Counted from the first letter of the stretch, positions 36,852-45,800 are shown. The stretch is DNA of 64,000 nt from Pseudomonas iranensis (GCF_014268585.2 NZ_CP077092.1:3782001-3846000), one strand, 5' to 3'. Notes: a model not told the origin generated them from the letters alone. Numbers and translations are program-made.

Positions 36852-37508
36852 TTACCAACTTCCGTACGGGATGCCGAATTTCTCGATATAGCGCTTGGAC
36901 TTTTCGCTGACGGGATAGGCGTAGCGACCACCGTTTTTCCCAAGCTCCGGCCCTAGCGGCTCAATCTCGCCTTGCGCTCGAGCAACCTTTATCGGTCGAT
37001 GACATGAGTCTCTTACCCACACCTGAACAACACCGCCCGGAGCAAGTCCCAAGTAAACAGAGGCCATGAAGCGTGCTGTCCTGTCAGGTCTCTCGGGGCA
37101 CCGTTGACTGGTAGAAGTCACCATTATCTGTCTGGCATTCTCTGGAATATCCACCCACGCTTGCCACGTTTTCTGTTCAACGATTGATTGCCAGCGAACA
37201 TAGATACGAATGGGTAGATCGGCCCCCACCACTCTTTTACCGCTGCCCCCCACCCCTGTCCAGCCGCGAGCAGAGTCAGTACCGTTTTCAGGCTCTCCGC
37301 CCGCAGCAGTCCCTCCACCGGTTCTAAAGAAAACTTTGCCGGTTATGTCCTGCACCGAACTGTCCTCCACCCATACCTTCATGTAATCGGGCTCAGTGAA
37401 AGCCAGCTCCCACCATTTCGACTTTGGATCGCTCTTGGCTGAGAGCAGATCAGAAGACTGGCAACCCGTTATGCATACGCCAAGTAGCAGGGCGACAAAT
37501 AATTTCAT
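36852..37508 (-). CDS. DUF2931 lipoprotein, putative T6SS immunity protein
   Basis: A 218-residue lipoprotein: 'MKLFVALLLGVCITGC' gives a signal with lipobox ITGC. A strand-rich periplasmic domain follows with 'WWELAFTEP' near the start and 'GRYAYPVSEKSKRYIEKFGIPYG' near the end (shown here as family features). Proteins of this class sit next to Tle-type phospholipase effectors and neutralise them in the periplasm. The ATG overlaps the effector's stop by one base (TAATG), a strong sign of a coupled pair. The region has lower GC than the neighbours. Confidence 0.78.
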   Translation of the reverse strand: MKLFVALLLGVCITGCQSSDLLSAKSDPKSKWWELAFTEPDYMKVWVEDSSVQDITGKVFFRTGGGTAAGGEPENGTDSARGWTGVGGSGKRVVGADLPIRIYVRWQSIVEQKTWQAWVDIPENARQIMVTSTSQRCPERPDRTARFMASVYLGLAPGGVVQVWVRDSCHRPIKVARAQGEIEPLGPELGKNGGRYAYPVSEKSKRYIEKFGIPYGSW

Positions 37509-39136
37509 TACCAAAGAGTCCAGTCAGGTACGTGAGGATGCTGCACGCGAATCGCGTCTGCGGTGGGCGCATTGATATAGACGGCGCGGACTCCGCTGCC
37601 GTCTCTTCTTCCAAGAGGGTGATTCCAATTTGCGGACATGTGAATGTATTTCAACTTCAGCAGGTTCTCCTCTTGCTGAGTTGTGGTGTAGTCACCTGCG
37701 ACAAATCGGTCGCACAACGCCTGAAGCTCTGACGGGACCGCCAAAGCAGCCGTGGCTGGAATATCATCGAAGCGAACCCCCTTCTCTTTTGCCAAGCTAT
37801 GCATCACCCGAAGATATACCCTCGACAACAACCCGCTTACGGGACGTTTGAGTTGCAGAGCTGCATAAACGCGCTTTCTACGGGGACTGAGCCGGTCCTG
37901 TTGATCCACGGGCAGGAGAAGCGCGTCCGGCGTAACAATTTCCAGCAGATCTTCGGGCCACCCCCTTGAGATCCACTCATTTTTAATGACCATGGCATCG
38001 CGGTAGATCGACGTAGTAGATACATCGGTAAACTTCGAGACCTCAAGCGTTTGCATTGGACTGACCAGTACACACTCTTCAATGTCATCGCGGTAACCGC
38101 CGCCGATGTCGGAATGCACCCCTGGAAGAATGACTTCCAAGTGGTCGGCTTTAACGCGACTCAATGCGAAATTAGCGCGATATTCGTCCCGCGCCGACAG
38201 CTGAACGACGTCAGTAAAAAACCGCCGGTCGAGGTATAGCTTGATACCCGTGGCCACAGGACTTTTAACGTTGCCAAGATTCGACCAGCCAGCAACCGAC
38301 GGCACAGTGTCGAACAGCCCGATGAATCCCATGTTGATGCTGCCTTGGTACTGATCGATGAAGGTGCGACTAAAGTCGCTCGCATTGTTGCGCAATACAT
38401 CTCCGAGTGGCCCTTGTTTCCCGCGGACTACTGCATTGGCAAAATGCCTCGCGGCAGCTGCGCCGCGACTAAATCCGAACGTATCGAAAGTCAGCGAGGT
38501 AATTTCACTGTTTGGATTTTCGTTAATTACATCTTCAATACGCGATTTGATCTCGCTAAATGATTGTTGGACACGACCCGCTATACCCGTGTCTCCGCGG
38601 CCCGTGCCCGCTCCGAATGTACTGTCCTCTTCTCCCGATCGAGTGCCAATCCCCTCTATATACACCCTGCGAAACGCCCGCTTGTGCGAGCCGTCTCCTT
38701 CGGCTTTCTGAGGTGCGAAGTACAGTTCGCTCAGTTTGTAAACGTTGGTTGTTTCATTGGCATAGCTACTATCTGGATTGCGCATATAGGGCTTGCAACT
38801 GGCATCGATATCCTCAGGCGCTATCGGATGCTGAGCACCACACAACAACCCCGCAGCTGAGTTGTTCGCGTTGTTGCCCGTACCATCAAAGAACACCCCG
38901 ATCCTCAACGCAATCCCGATTTTCTCGGGCTCGCGCGCAGGCTCTTTACCATGCTTCTCATACTCGGCCCAATGCTGGGCGTGTATGTCGACGGGCTTGG
39001 CTTCTTCGTAGCGATAGTTTTTCGGCGGGTTTGGAACGTAGCCACTCAATCCTTGATTCCTTCTGATCCTTGAAGAACGGCCAGAAGGGTGGCAGCCGGG
39101 AGGGGGCGGTGCAAGCCGTGGCGGTGTGCCAGCCAT
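37508..39136 (-). CDS. DUF2235 phospholipase, putative T6SS Tle1-type effector
   Basis: A 542-residue alpha/beta-hydrolase-like protein. The GxSxG nucleophile elbow is 'FGFSRGAAAAR'. Candidate acid and base are in 'GLFDTVPSV' and 'LPGVHSDIGGGY', the order seen in Tle1 lipases. 'IGVFFDGTGNNANN' is the DUF2235 N-terminal signature. Tle1 effectors degrade membrane phospholipids of rival bacteria. The Pro-rich first 35 residues lack a signal or PAAR domain, and no vgrG, hcp or tssI is near, so secretion must use a system elsewhere. The start has no good ribosome site and a decayed REP directly upstream; the true N-terminus is uncertain. Confidence 0.82.
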   Translation of the reverse strand: MAGTPPRLAPPPPGCHPSGRSSRIRRNQGLSGYVPNPPKNYRYEEAKPVDIHAQHWAEYEKHGKEPAREPEKIGIALRIGVFFDGTGNNANNSAAGLLCGAQHPIAPEDIDASCKPYMRNPDSSYANETTNVYKLSELYFAPQKAEGDGSHKRAFRRVYIEGIGTRSGEEDSTFGAGTGRGDTGIAGRVQQSFSEIKSRIEDVINENPNSEITSLTFDTFGFSRGAAAARHFANAVVRGKQGPLGDVLRNNASDFSRTFIDQYQGSINMGFIGLFDTVPSVAGWSNLGNVKSPVATGIKLYLDRRFFTDVVQLSARDEYRANFALSRVKADHLEVILPGVHSDIGGGYRDDIEECVLVSPMQTLEVSKFTDVSTTSIYRDAMVIKNEWISRGWPEDLLEIVTPDALLLPVDQQDRLSPRRKRVYAALQLKRPVSGLLSRVYLRVMHSLAKEKGVRFDDIPATAALAVPSELQALCDRFVAGDYTTTQQEENLLKLKYIHMSANWNHPLGRRDGSGVRAVYINAPTADAIRVQHPHVPDWTLW

Positions 39137-39146
39137 GGAGCGTCAG

Positions 39147-39296
39147 TGCGAGCAGGCTCACTCCCAAAAGGTATCAACCCGTGAAAGCAGCCAGGGTGAA
39201 TAACCCTGTGGGAGCGAGCCTGCTCGCGAAAGCGGTGTGTCAGTCAGCATCGATGTTGCTGAAAGATTGCCTTCGCGAGCAGGCTCGCTCCCACAG
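39147..39296. repeat. REP cluster (three copies, one decayed)
   Basis: A decayed copy (GCGAGCAGGCTCACTCCCA) is followed by a direct and an inverted intact copy. The cluster lies between the Tle1-type gene and the LysR gene, at the upstream edge of the low-GC insert. Confidence 0.88.
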
Positions 39297-39315
39297 GGGG
39301 ACGGGTTGCATCAGG

Positions 39316-40200
39316 CTAACCGCGCAACAGGCCCTGCTCTGCCTCACATAACCCCACCACATAATCCCAGACCACCCGCAGCCGCACGGATTTGTGCAGC
39401 TCCCGGCGGGTGCTGATCCAGTAGCTGCGCTCGATGCTTTCATCCGGCAACAGTGCCACCAGATCCGGGTCGGACGCGGCCATGTAGCACGGCAGCACGG
39501 CGATGCCCAACCCCGAGCGCGCCGCTTCCTGTTGGGCGATGACGCTGGTGCTGTGAAACACCACGCGCGGGCTGCGGCAGAAGCTGTTGAGGAACATCAG
39601 TTCCTGACTGAACAGCAGGTCGTCAACGTAACCGATCCACGCATGTCGGCCCAGGTCTTCGCAGCTGTGCAGTGGCGGTGCGTTGTCGAGGTAGGTTTGG
39701 CTGGCATACAACGCGAGTCGATAGTCAGTGAGCTTGCGCGTGACCAGCATGTCGGCGGATGGCCGTTCGAGGTGGATGCTGATTTCCGCTTCGCGGTTGA
39801 GGATGCTGACAAAGCGCGGCACAGCGACCAGTTCCACTTCCAGCCCGGGATAGCGCTCGAACAGACCGATCATGCGACTGGCGAGGAATTTGATGCCAAG
39901 GCCTTCGGTGACGCCGACACGGATCTTGCCCAGCGGCGCGGTGGACTGGGTGATTTCTTCCTGCGCCAGCAGCGCGACGTTTTCCATCGCTTCGGCGTGC
40001 TTGAGTAGCGCCTCCCCCGCCGGGGTCATTTCATAGCCTTGGGCGTGCTGGACGAACAGCGCCGTGCCGAGGCTTTTCTCGATCGATTCAATATGCCGCG
40101 CCACCGTCGCGTGGGTGGTGTTTAGCCGGCGCGCGGCGGTGAGCAGGCGGCCACTGCGTTGCAGCTCGAGAAAAAAGCGCAGGTCGTTCCAGTCGAACAT
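39316..40200 (-). CDS. LysR family transcriptional regulator
   Basis: A 294-residue LysR protein. The helix-turn-helix is at about residues 3-62 ('LLTAARRLNTTHATVARHI'), and the effector domain begins near residue 90 ('GKIRVGVTEGLG'). It is divergent from a GMC oxidoreductase and transporter, its probable targets. Effector unknown. Confidence 0.9.
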   Translation of the reverse strand: MFDWNDLRFFLELQRSGRLLTAARRLNTTHATVARHIESIEKSLGTALFVQHAQGYEMTPAGEALLKHAEAMENVALLAQEEITQSTAPLGKIRVGVTEGLGIKFLASRMIGLFERYPGLEVELVAVPRFVSILNREAEISIHLERPSADMLVTRKLTDYRLALYASQTYLDNAPPLHSCEDLGRHAWIGYVDDLLFSQELMFLNSFCRSPRVVFHSTSVIAQQEAARSGLGIAVLPCYMAASDPDLVALLPDESIERSYWISTRRELHKSVRLRVVWDYVVGLCEAEQGLLRG

Positions 40201-40270
40201 GGCAGGTCCTTGTCAGCTGTCGTCACTTCGGGCTGTTTGAAAACGCACAGCGGCTGCGCAAAAACTAACA

Positions 40271-40283
40271 TTCTTTTAACGAA
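40271..40283. promoter_or_regulatory. LysR-type operator candidate
   Basis: TTCTTTTAACGAA shows the T-N11-A pattern with TTC/GAA arms, flanked by CTAAC on both sides (direct repeats 21 bases apart). It is in the gap between the divergent LysR and GMC genes. Confidence 0.4.
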
Positions 40284-40333
40284 AGCTAACAACTAGAGTG
40301 TCCGACAATAAAAACAAAAAGCGAGGTCAGGGC

Positions 40334-41995
40334 ATGCAGACGTCCCTGGATGAATTCGACTACATCGTGGTCGGCGCCGGCCCCGCCGGTTGCTTGCTGG
40401 CCAACCGGCTTTCGGCGGATCCGCAGCAACGGGTGTTGCTGCTCGAAGCCGGCGGACGCGACAACTACGCCTGGATTCATATTCCTGTGGGTTACCTGTT
40501 CTGCATCGGTAACCCGCGCACCGACTGGTGCTTCAAAACCGAACAACAACCGGGCCTCAATGGCCGCGCGCTGAGTTATCCGCGCGGCAAGGTGCTGGGC
40601 GGCTGTTCGTCGATCAACGGCATGATCTACATGCGCGGCCAGGCCGGCGACTATGACGGCTGGGCGGCGGCAGGCAATCCGGGCTGGGCCTGGAAAGACG
40701 TGCTGCCGCTGTTCAAACAGAGCGAAAACCACTTTGCCGGCGGCGCTGAATTTCATGGCGATCAGGGTGAATGGCGAGTCGAACAGCAGCGCCTGTCGTG
40801 GCCGATTCTCGATGCCTTTCGCAGCGCTGCCGAGCAAAGCGGCATCGCCAGCATCAATGACTTCAACCAGGGCGACAACGAGGGCTGCGGCTACTTTCAG
40901 GTCAACCAGAAAGCCGGGGTGCGCTGGAACGCGGCCAAGGCCTTTTTGAAACCGCTGCGCAGCCGGGCGAACCTGACCGTGCTGACCGGCATCGAGGTTG
41001 ATCGTGTCTTGCTGGAGAACGGCCGCGCGGCGAAAGTCAGCGCGCAGCATGAAGGCCAGACCAGACAGTTCAAGGCGCGCAAGGAGATTGTCTTGTGCGC
41101 CGGCTCGGTCGGCTCGCCGAGCATTCTGCAGCGCTCCGGCATCGGTCCGCGGCCGCTGCTCGAACGCTTAGGGATAGGCGTGATTCATGAGCTGCCGGGC
41201 GTCGGCGGCAACCTGCAGGATCACCTGCAACTGCGCCTGATCTACAAGCTGGAAAACGCCCGCACCCTGAACCAGATCGCCGGCAGCGTGTGGGGCAAGA
41301 TGGGCATGGGCCTGCGTTATCTGTACGACCGCAGCGGGCCGTTGTCGATGGCGCCGAGTCAGTTGGGCGCGTTTGCCCGCTCCGGTCCCGAGCAAACCTC
41401 GGCGAACCTGCAATATCACGTGCAGCCGTTATCACTGGAGCGTTTTGGCGAGCCGCTGCACAGCTTCCCGGCGTTCACCGCCTCGGTGTGCGACCTGCGT
41501 CCGCAGAGCCGTGGGCGCATCGAAATTCGCTCCGCCGATCCGCAAGCGGCGCCGCTGATCCAGCCCAATTACCTCAACCATCCAGAAGATCTGCGCGTCG
41601 CCGCCGATGCAATTCGCCTGACCCGTCGCATCGTCAGCGCCCCTGCCCTGCAAGCGTTCAAACCGGTGGAATACCTGCCCGGCGACAGCTTGCAAAGCGA
41701 AGAACAATTGCATGAAGCGGCGGCGAAAATCGGCACGACGATTTTCCATCCGGTCGGCACCTGCCGCATGGGCAACGACGGTGACGCAGTGGTCGATGCG
41801 CAATTGCGCGTGCATGGCGTGCCGGGTCTGCGCGTTGCCGATGCGTCGATCATGCCAAGAATTACCTCGGGTAATACCTGTTCGCCTACGCTGATGATTG
41901 CCGAGAAGGCGGCACAACTGATTTTGTCCAGATCCGCAGATATCTCCCCTGTGGGAGCGAGCCTGCTCGCGAATGCGGTAGCTCACTCAGCCTAG
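40334..41995 (+). CDS. GMC family FAD-dependent oxidoreductase (choline dehydrogenase-like)
   Basis: A 553-residue flavoenzyme that oxidises alcohols. The ADP-binding motif is 'YIVVGAGPAGCLLANRL', with 'GGCSSINGMIYMRG' next. The catalytic His is in 'HPVGTCRMG', and the C-terminal 'GNTCSPTLMIAEKAAQLI' closes the fold. The last 20 residues (containing PVGASLLAN) are encoded by a REP copy and are not part of the family. The frame opens with a GTG at 40298, but GAGG seven bases before 'MQTSLDEFDYIVV' supports the ATG. It is likely co-transcribed with the MHS transporter, a possible substrate importer. Confidence 0.87.
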   Translation: MQTSLDEFDYIVVGAGPAGCLLANRLSADPQQRVLLLEAGGRDNYAWIHIPVGYLFCIGNPRTDWCFKTEQQPGLNGRALSYPRGKVLGGCSSINGMIYMRGQAGDYDGWAAAGNPGWAWKDVLPLFKQSENHFAGGAEFHGDQGEWRVEQQRLSWPILDAFRSAAEQSGIASINDFNQGDNEGCGYFQVNQKAGVRWNAAKAFLKPLRSRANLTVLTGIEVDRVLLENGRAAKVSAQHEGQTRQFKARKEIVLCAGSVGSPSILQRSGIGPRPLLERLGIGVIHELPGVGGNLQDHLQLRLIYKLENARTLNQIAGSVWGKMGMGLRYLYDRSGPLSMAPSQLGAFARSGPEQTSANLQYHVQPLSLERFGEPLHSFPAFTASVCDLRPQSRGRIEIRSADPQAAPLIQPNYLNHPEDLRVAADAIRLTRRIVSAPALQAFKPVEYLPGDSLQSEEQLHEAAAKIGTTIFHPVGTCRMGNDGDAVVDAQLRVHGVPGLRVADASIMPRITSGNTCSPTLMIAEKAAQLILSRSADISPVGASLLANAVAHSA

Positions 41996-42040
41996 AAGTT
42001 GACTGACAAAAAGCTTTCGCGAGCAGGCTCGCTCCCACAG
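41949..42040. repeat. REP inverted pair overlapping a gene end
   Basis: Direct copy at 41950-41973 and inverted copy at 42016-42040. The first lies inside the open reading frame of the GMC oxidoreductase and supplies part of its C-terminal tail. Confidence 0.9.
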
Positions 42041-42127
42041 GAATCATCACCAGACTCAGGCATCGCGCATTACCGGACACGCAACACCAGTGGAACAACA
42101 AAAACAATCACTGTGAGGGATACCGAT

Positions 42128-43750
42128 ATGTCAGAACACGTTCAGCCGCTGGACGCTGCGGGCAGCGCCGAGACCAGCAACGCCACGCAAAAAGTCATCT
42201 TCGCTTCATCACTCGGGACGGTGTTCGAGTGGTATGACTTCTTCCTCTACGGCGCCCTCGCGGCGGTGATCAGCAAGCAGTTCTTCGCCGGGGTCAACGA
42301 CACCACGGCATTCATCTTCGCGCTCATGGCGTTCGCCGCCGGCTTCATCGTACGGCCGTTCGGCGCGTTGGTGTTCGGCCGCCTGGGCGACATGATCGGG
42401 CGCAAATACACCTTTCTGGCGACGATCATTCTGATGGGCGTGGCGACGTTCTGCGTCGGCCTGCTGCCGACCTACGCCAGCATCGGCATCGCCGCGCCGA
42501 TCATTCTGGTGGTGCTGCGCATGCTTCAGGGTCTGGCGCTCGGTGGCGAATACGGTGGTGCGGCGACCTACGTAGCCGAACACGCGCCCATCGGCAAACG
42601 CGGCTTCCACACCAGTTGGATTCAATCCACCGCGACCCTCGGCCTGCTGCTCTCGCTGCTGGTAGTGCTCGGTTGCCGCTACTTCACCGGCGACCAGTTT
42701 GAAGTCTGGGGCTGGCGCATTCCGTTCCTGCTGTCGATCGTGCTGCTGGGTATTTCCACCTGGATTCGCCTGAGCCTGCACGAGTCGCCGGCCTACCTGA
42801 AAATGAAGGAAGAAGGCAAAACCTCGAAGGCGCCGATCCGCGAATCCTTCGGCAAATGGGAAAACCTCAAAGTCGTGCTGATCGCCCTGTTCAGCATCAA
42901 CGCCGGGCAAGCAGTGACCTTCTACGCCGCGCAGTTCTACGTGCTGTTCTTCCTCACCCAGTTCCTGAAAATGGACCCGGCGGTGGCCAACAGTCTGCTG
43001 ATCATCAGCGTGGTGATCGGCGCGCCGTTCTTCATCTTTTTCGGCTGGCTGTCGGACAAGGTCGGGCGTAAACCGGTGCTGATGCTCGGCCTGCTGCTGG
43101 CCACCGCGCTGTACTTCCCGATCTTCAAATCCCTGGCCCATTACGCCAACCCGGCAATCGATCAGGCCAGCCGTCAGGCGCCGATCACCGTCCTCGCCGA
43201 CCCCGCCACTTGCACCTTCCAGTTCGATCCGGTGGGCAAGGCCAAATTCGACAGCCCGTGCGACAAGGTCAAGACCTTTCTGGCCAAACAAGGCCTGCCG
43301 TACTCCAGCGTCGCTGCGCCTGCGGGCAGCGCCGTGCAAGTGAGTGTCGGCGACGTGAAGCTGGATGGTTTCGATGAGGCGGCACTGCGCGGCGCGATTA
43401 CCCTCGCCGGCTACCCGCAACAAGCCGATATGCAGCAGATCAACAAACCGATGATCGTCGCCCTGATCGTCGCGCTGATCATCATCTCCGCCATGTGCTA
43501 CGGGCCGCTGGCGGCGCTGATGGTCGAACTGTTCCCGACGCGCATTCGCTACACCTCGATGTCGCTGCCCTACCACATCGGCAACGGCTGGTTTGGCGGA
43601 TTCCTGCCGACGGTGTCGTTCGCGCTGGTGGTGTACACCGGGGATATTTTCTACGGGCTGTGGTATCCGGTGCTGATCACCGGGGTGAGCCTGGTGGTGG
43701 GGATGATCTGTCTGCGTGAGACGAAGAATATCGATCTCGACAAGAACTGA
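42128..43750 (+). CDS. MHS family MFS transporter with inserted domain
   Basis: A 540-residue transporter with the MHS (metabolite:H+ symport) fingerprints: 'LGTVFEWYDFFLYGAL', 'RPFGALVFGRLGDMIGRK' and 'GLALGGEYGGAATY'. These proteins import dicarboxylates, shikimate, proline or betaine. A hydrophilic insert of about 95 residues (near 345-440, with C-x-n-C in 'PATCTFQFD' and 'DSPCDKVKT') separates later helices; it is probably a periplasmic loop domain. The ATG has GAGGGA upstream; the longer frame runs back into a REP. A hairpin follows the stop. Confidence 0.88.
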   Translation: MSEHVQPLDAAGSAETSNATQKVIFASSLGTVFEWYDFFLYGALAAVISKQFFAGVNDTTAFIFALMAFAAGFIVRPFGALVFGRLGDMIGRKYTFLATIILMGVATFCVGLLPTYASIGIAAPIILVVLRMLQGLALGGEYGGAATYVAEHAPIGKRGFHTSWIQSTATLGLLLSLLVVLGCRYFTGDQFEVWGWRIPFLLSIVLLGISTWIRLSLHESPAYLKMKEEGKTSKAPIRESFGKWENLKVVLIALFSINAGQAVTFYAAQFYVLFFLTQFLKMDPAVANSLLIISVVIGAPFFIFFGWLSDKVGRKPVLMLGLLLATALYFPIFKSLAHYANPAIDQASRQAPITVLADPATCTFQFDPVGKAKFDSPCDKVKTFLAKQGLPYSSVAAPAGSAVQVSVGDVKLDGFDEAALRGAITLAGYPQQADMQQINKPMIVALIVALIIISAMCYGPLAALMVELFPTRIRYTSMSLPYHIGNGWFGGFLPTVSFALVVYTGDIFYGLWYPVLITGVSLVVGMICLRETKNIDLDKN

Positions 43751-43762
43751 GCGTCGTCATCG

Positions 43763-43793
43763 AATCCGCTTCTGGCCTGCCCTGAAGCGGATT
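43763..43793 (+). terminator. Terminator-like hairpin
   Basis: AATCCGCTTC and GAAGCGGATT are perfect 10-base arms 11 bases apart, just past the stop of the MHS gene. The T-run is weak, so the terminator role is likely but not certain. Confidence 0.62.
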
Positions 43794-43924
43794 ACTGCCT
43801 TGAGATTGAATGTTCGACAGAATGATGGCACTTACCTATCATGCCGGCGCATTCGGCATGGCCCCAGTGCCACAACCCGAGCGCATCGGCCCCAACGACA
43901 TCCAATCATCCTAAGGAACAGGAT

Positions 43925-44758
43925 ATGGCGAACAATTCACCCTCCCCACAAACACCCTCCAGCTCCCCTGCAACTGACGCTCCCCCTAAAGGAGAAAAGA
44001 TCTTGGCCTGGTTCGGTCAAGTCATCCTCCCGTTGGTACTCGGCTCGTTTCTCTTCACCGGCATCCTCGAAGGCTACAAAAGTACGTTAGGCGAGAAGAA
44101 AGACATCATCGACAGCTACTATCGCCCCATGCGTGCGCTGCAAGCCTCCTGCTCCAGCCAGCACCACCAATTGGTCAGCAAATACAGCCAACTCGCAGCT
44201 AACTACCAACTGCAATTCAACGAACTGGCGCATATGCAAGGCCATCCCGAAGTGAATACCCTGGCTGGTTACGACGCAATCCCCAAGGCGATCTGGACTC
44301 GCACCGAGGAACTGGCCAAGGCCACTCCGGAACTCGCTCGCGCCGTGTCCCAGTGCAGCACTGAGCTCTACATCAAATATGAAGAACTGGCACTGGTGAC
44401 CGGTACCTACACAAAGTTCAAGGAGCTGGCCAAGACACGAGATGAGAAACACGCGGATATCAACCGCAGGCTGCAGCAAAGCAAGGATTCATTGACCGCT
44501 CCCGTCCAGGCAGAAGACATGATGGGGTTGGCGCGCAAGCTGGTGTCCACGCCATTCGAAAAAACAGAAGAGCAGCAAAAGCTGCTCGACGAAATAAAGG
44601 TTTATGCCGAACCAACCGTCAAGGCCTATGAGCTGATAGGAGCAGCCGAAAGCGAGACATTCGATAACGAGCGAGACTTTTTCCGGGCCACACATGATCT
44701 GTTTGCCGAAGAGATCAGCGCCAGGCAATCCAAAGGCTTCCTCAGCTATTTTTTCTGA
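43925..44758 (+). CDS. Membrane-anchored coiled-coil protein of unknown function
   Basis: A 277-residue protein. A Pro/Ser-rich start is followed by one membrane helix (about residues 28-48, 'WFGQVILPLVLGSFLFTGI'), and the remaining 225 residues are mostly charged helices with heptad character ('RTRDEKHADINRRLQQSKD' region). Cysteines occur at 'ASCSSQHH' and 'VSQCSTEL'. AAGGAACAG lies seven bases before the ATG. It is 24 bases upstream of a nuclease-like gene. No family was recognised; the helical bundle resembles sensory or scaffold parts of membrane-linked defence proteins, but this is inference. Confidence 0.75.
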   Translation: MANNSPSPQTPSSSPATDAPPKGEKILAWFGQVILPLVLGSFLFTGILEGYKSTLGEKKDIIDSYYRPMRALQASCSSQHHQLVSKYSQLAANYQLQFNELAHMQGHPEVNTLAGYDAIPKAIWTRTEELAKATPELARAVSQCSTELYIKYEELALVTGTYTKFKELAKTRDEKHADINRRLQQSKDSLTAPVQAEDMMGLARKLVSTPFEKTEEQQKLLDEIKVYAEPTVKAYELIGAAESETFDNERDFFRATHDLFAEEISARQSKGFLSYFF

Positions 44759-44782
44759 CCCGAACTTTGAAGGAGTATCGCC

Positions 44783-45394
44783 ATGTTCAACGATAAACGT
44801 GTCGGCATTTCCTGCCCGGCATTGCAGGCAATCGAGCCAGTACTGAACAGCTGGATAAACTGCACGCAGCGCTACATTGATGTTTGGGAAGGTGGTGATT
44901 TGCCCTACTGGTACAACGAGCAGGCCAACGTGAGCATTCTCGCCGGAGCCGCCTGGAAAGCCGACTGGACCGCCATCGAGGAATACCAGATCATCAAGAT
45001 CGCTACCGAGGCGGACGAAAAGACCTCAGTGATCGGCCGCAACGATTTGTACATTGCCGATGACAAAAACGGTTATTGCATCGAAGCCAAGATCGCTTAC
45101 GTGCCAATTGATGATCTGACGGCCGCCCGCGACCGGATACTGGGCAAATGCAAACTGGCGACCTTTGAGGCCGGCCGACTTGACTACGACGAGCCTAAAG
45201 TCGGCGCCGTATTTATCGCGCCCTATTCGCTCGCCAAACCGGCAAGCATTGAGCAGATCGAGGCCTTCCAGACAATGCTCCTGGCATTGCCCAACGATGC
45301 GCTCGCCTGGGTCTGCCCAACAGACGCACAGAAAACTCCCAGCCATGACAACAAGCGGTACCCGATGGTGGCGCTACTTTTGTTAAATGGCTGA
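44783..45394 (+). CDS. PD-(D/E)XK-like protein of unknown function
   Basis: A 203-residue soluble protein. A helix with acidic residues ('WYNEQANVSILAGAAWKAD', 'AIEEYQIIKI') precedes 'IGRNDLYIADDKNGYCIEAK'. The D-x(12-14)-E-x-K spacing is that of a PD-(D/E)XK metal-dependent nuclease core, although the fold can also be a pseudo-nuclease. GAAGGAG lies ahead of the ATG. It follows the membrane coiled-coil gene at short distance, so both likely form one unit. No known family is claimed. Confidence 0.72.
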   Translation: MFNDKRVGISCPALQAIEPVLNSWINCTQRYIDVWEGGDLPYWYNEQANVSILAGAAWKADWTAIEEYQIIKIATEADEKTSVIGRNDLYIADDKNGYCIEAKIAYVPIDDLTAARDRILGKCKLATFEAGRLDYDEPKVGAVFIAPYSLAKPASIEQIEAFQTMLLALPNDALAWVCPTDAQKTPSHDNKRYPMVALLLLNG

Positions 45395-45437
45395 CTCGGC
45401 AAGATTGCCCGCTGGCGTATGAAGTACGTCAGCGGCA

Positions 45438-45800
45438 TCAGCCTTCAGCCTTGATCACCTCGAATTTCACTTGATCCGGATAAAACGCCACGTACTCGCG
45501 GATCGGTTCAACCGAGACCTTCGGGTTTTCATAAGTCCACACCGCGTTGGCACCCTCATGTCCGGGCACTTGCAGGCTGAAATAGTTGGCGTCGCCCTTG
45601 TACGGGCAATAGCTGGTGTGGTCGGTGCGGGCGAAGTATTTTTCGTCGATGTCTTCGCGCGGGATGTAGTACACCGGCGGATAGTTGGCTTCGTTGAGGA
45701 TCAGCGCGTGAGAGGACGCGGCGACCTGGATGCCGTGGAATTTAACCAGTAGACAGCCGCTGAGTTGTTCGACGCTGATCACGGGGCTGGGGCTTTTCAT
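45438..45800 (-). CDS. DUF427 domain protein
   Basis: A 120-residue protein with the family core 'YPPVYYIPREDIDEKYF', 'TSYCPYKGDANYFS' and 'AVWTYENPK'. DUF427 is a small beta-rich fold found across bacteria; the role is unknown. GGAGAACC lies before the ATG. Its promoter region also holds the LexA-like palindrome 100 bases upstream. Confidence 0.86.
   Translation of the reverse strand: MKSPSPVISVEQLSGCLLVKFHGIQVAASSHALILNEANYPPVYYIPREDIDEKYFARTDHTSYCPYKGDANYFSLQVPGHEGANAVWTYENPKVSVEPIREYVAFYPDQVKFEVIKAEG

Noticed and set aside
39147..39296. Repeat cluster as a CRISPR array
   Set aside because: The copies are palindromic REP elements in both orientations with uneven spacing and no cas genes.
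42209..43576. 455-codon frame antisense to the MHS transporter
   Set aside because: His/Gln/Arg-rich shadow of a membrane protein gene without any domain pattern.
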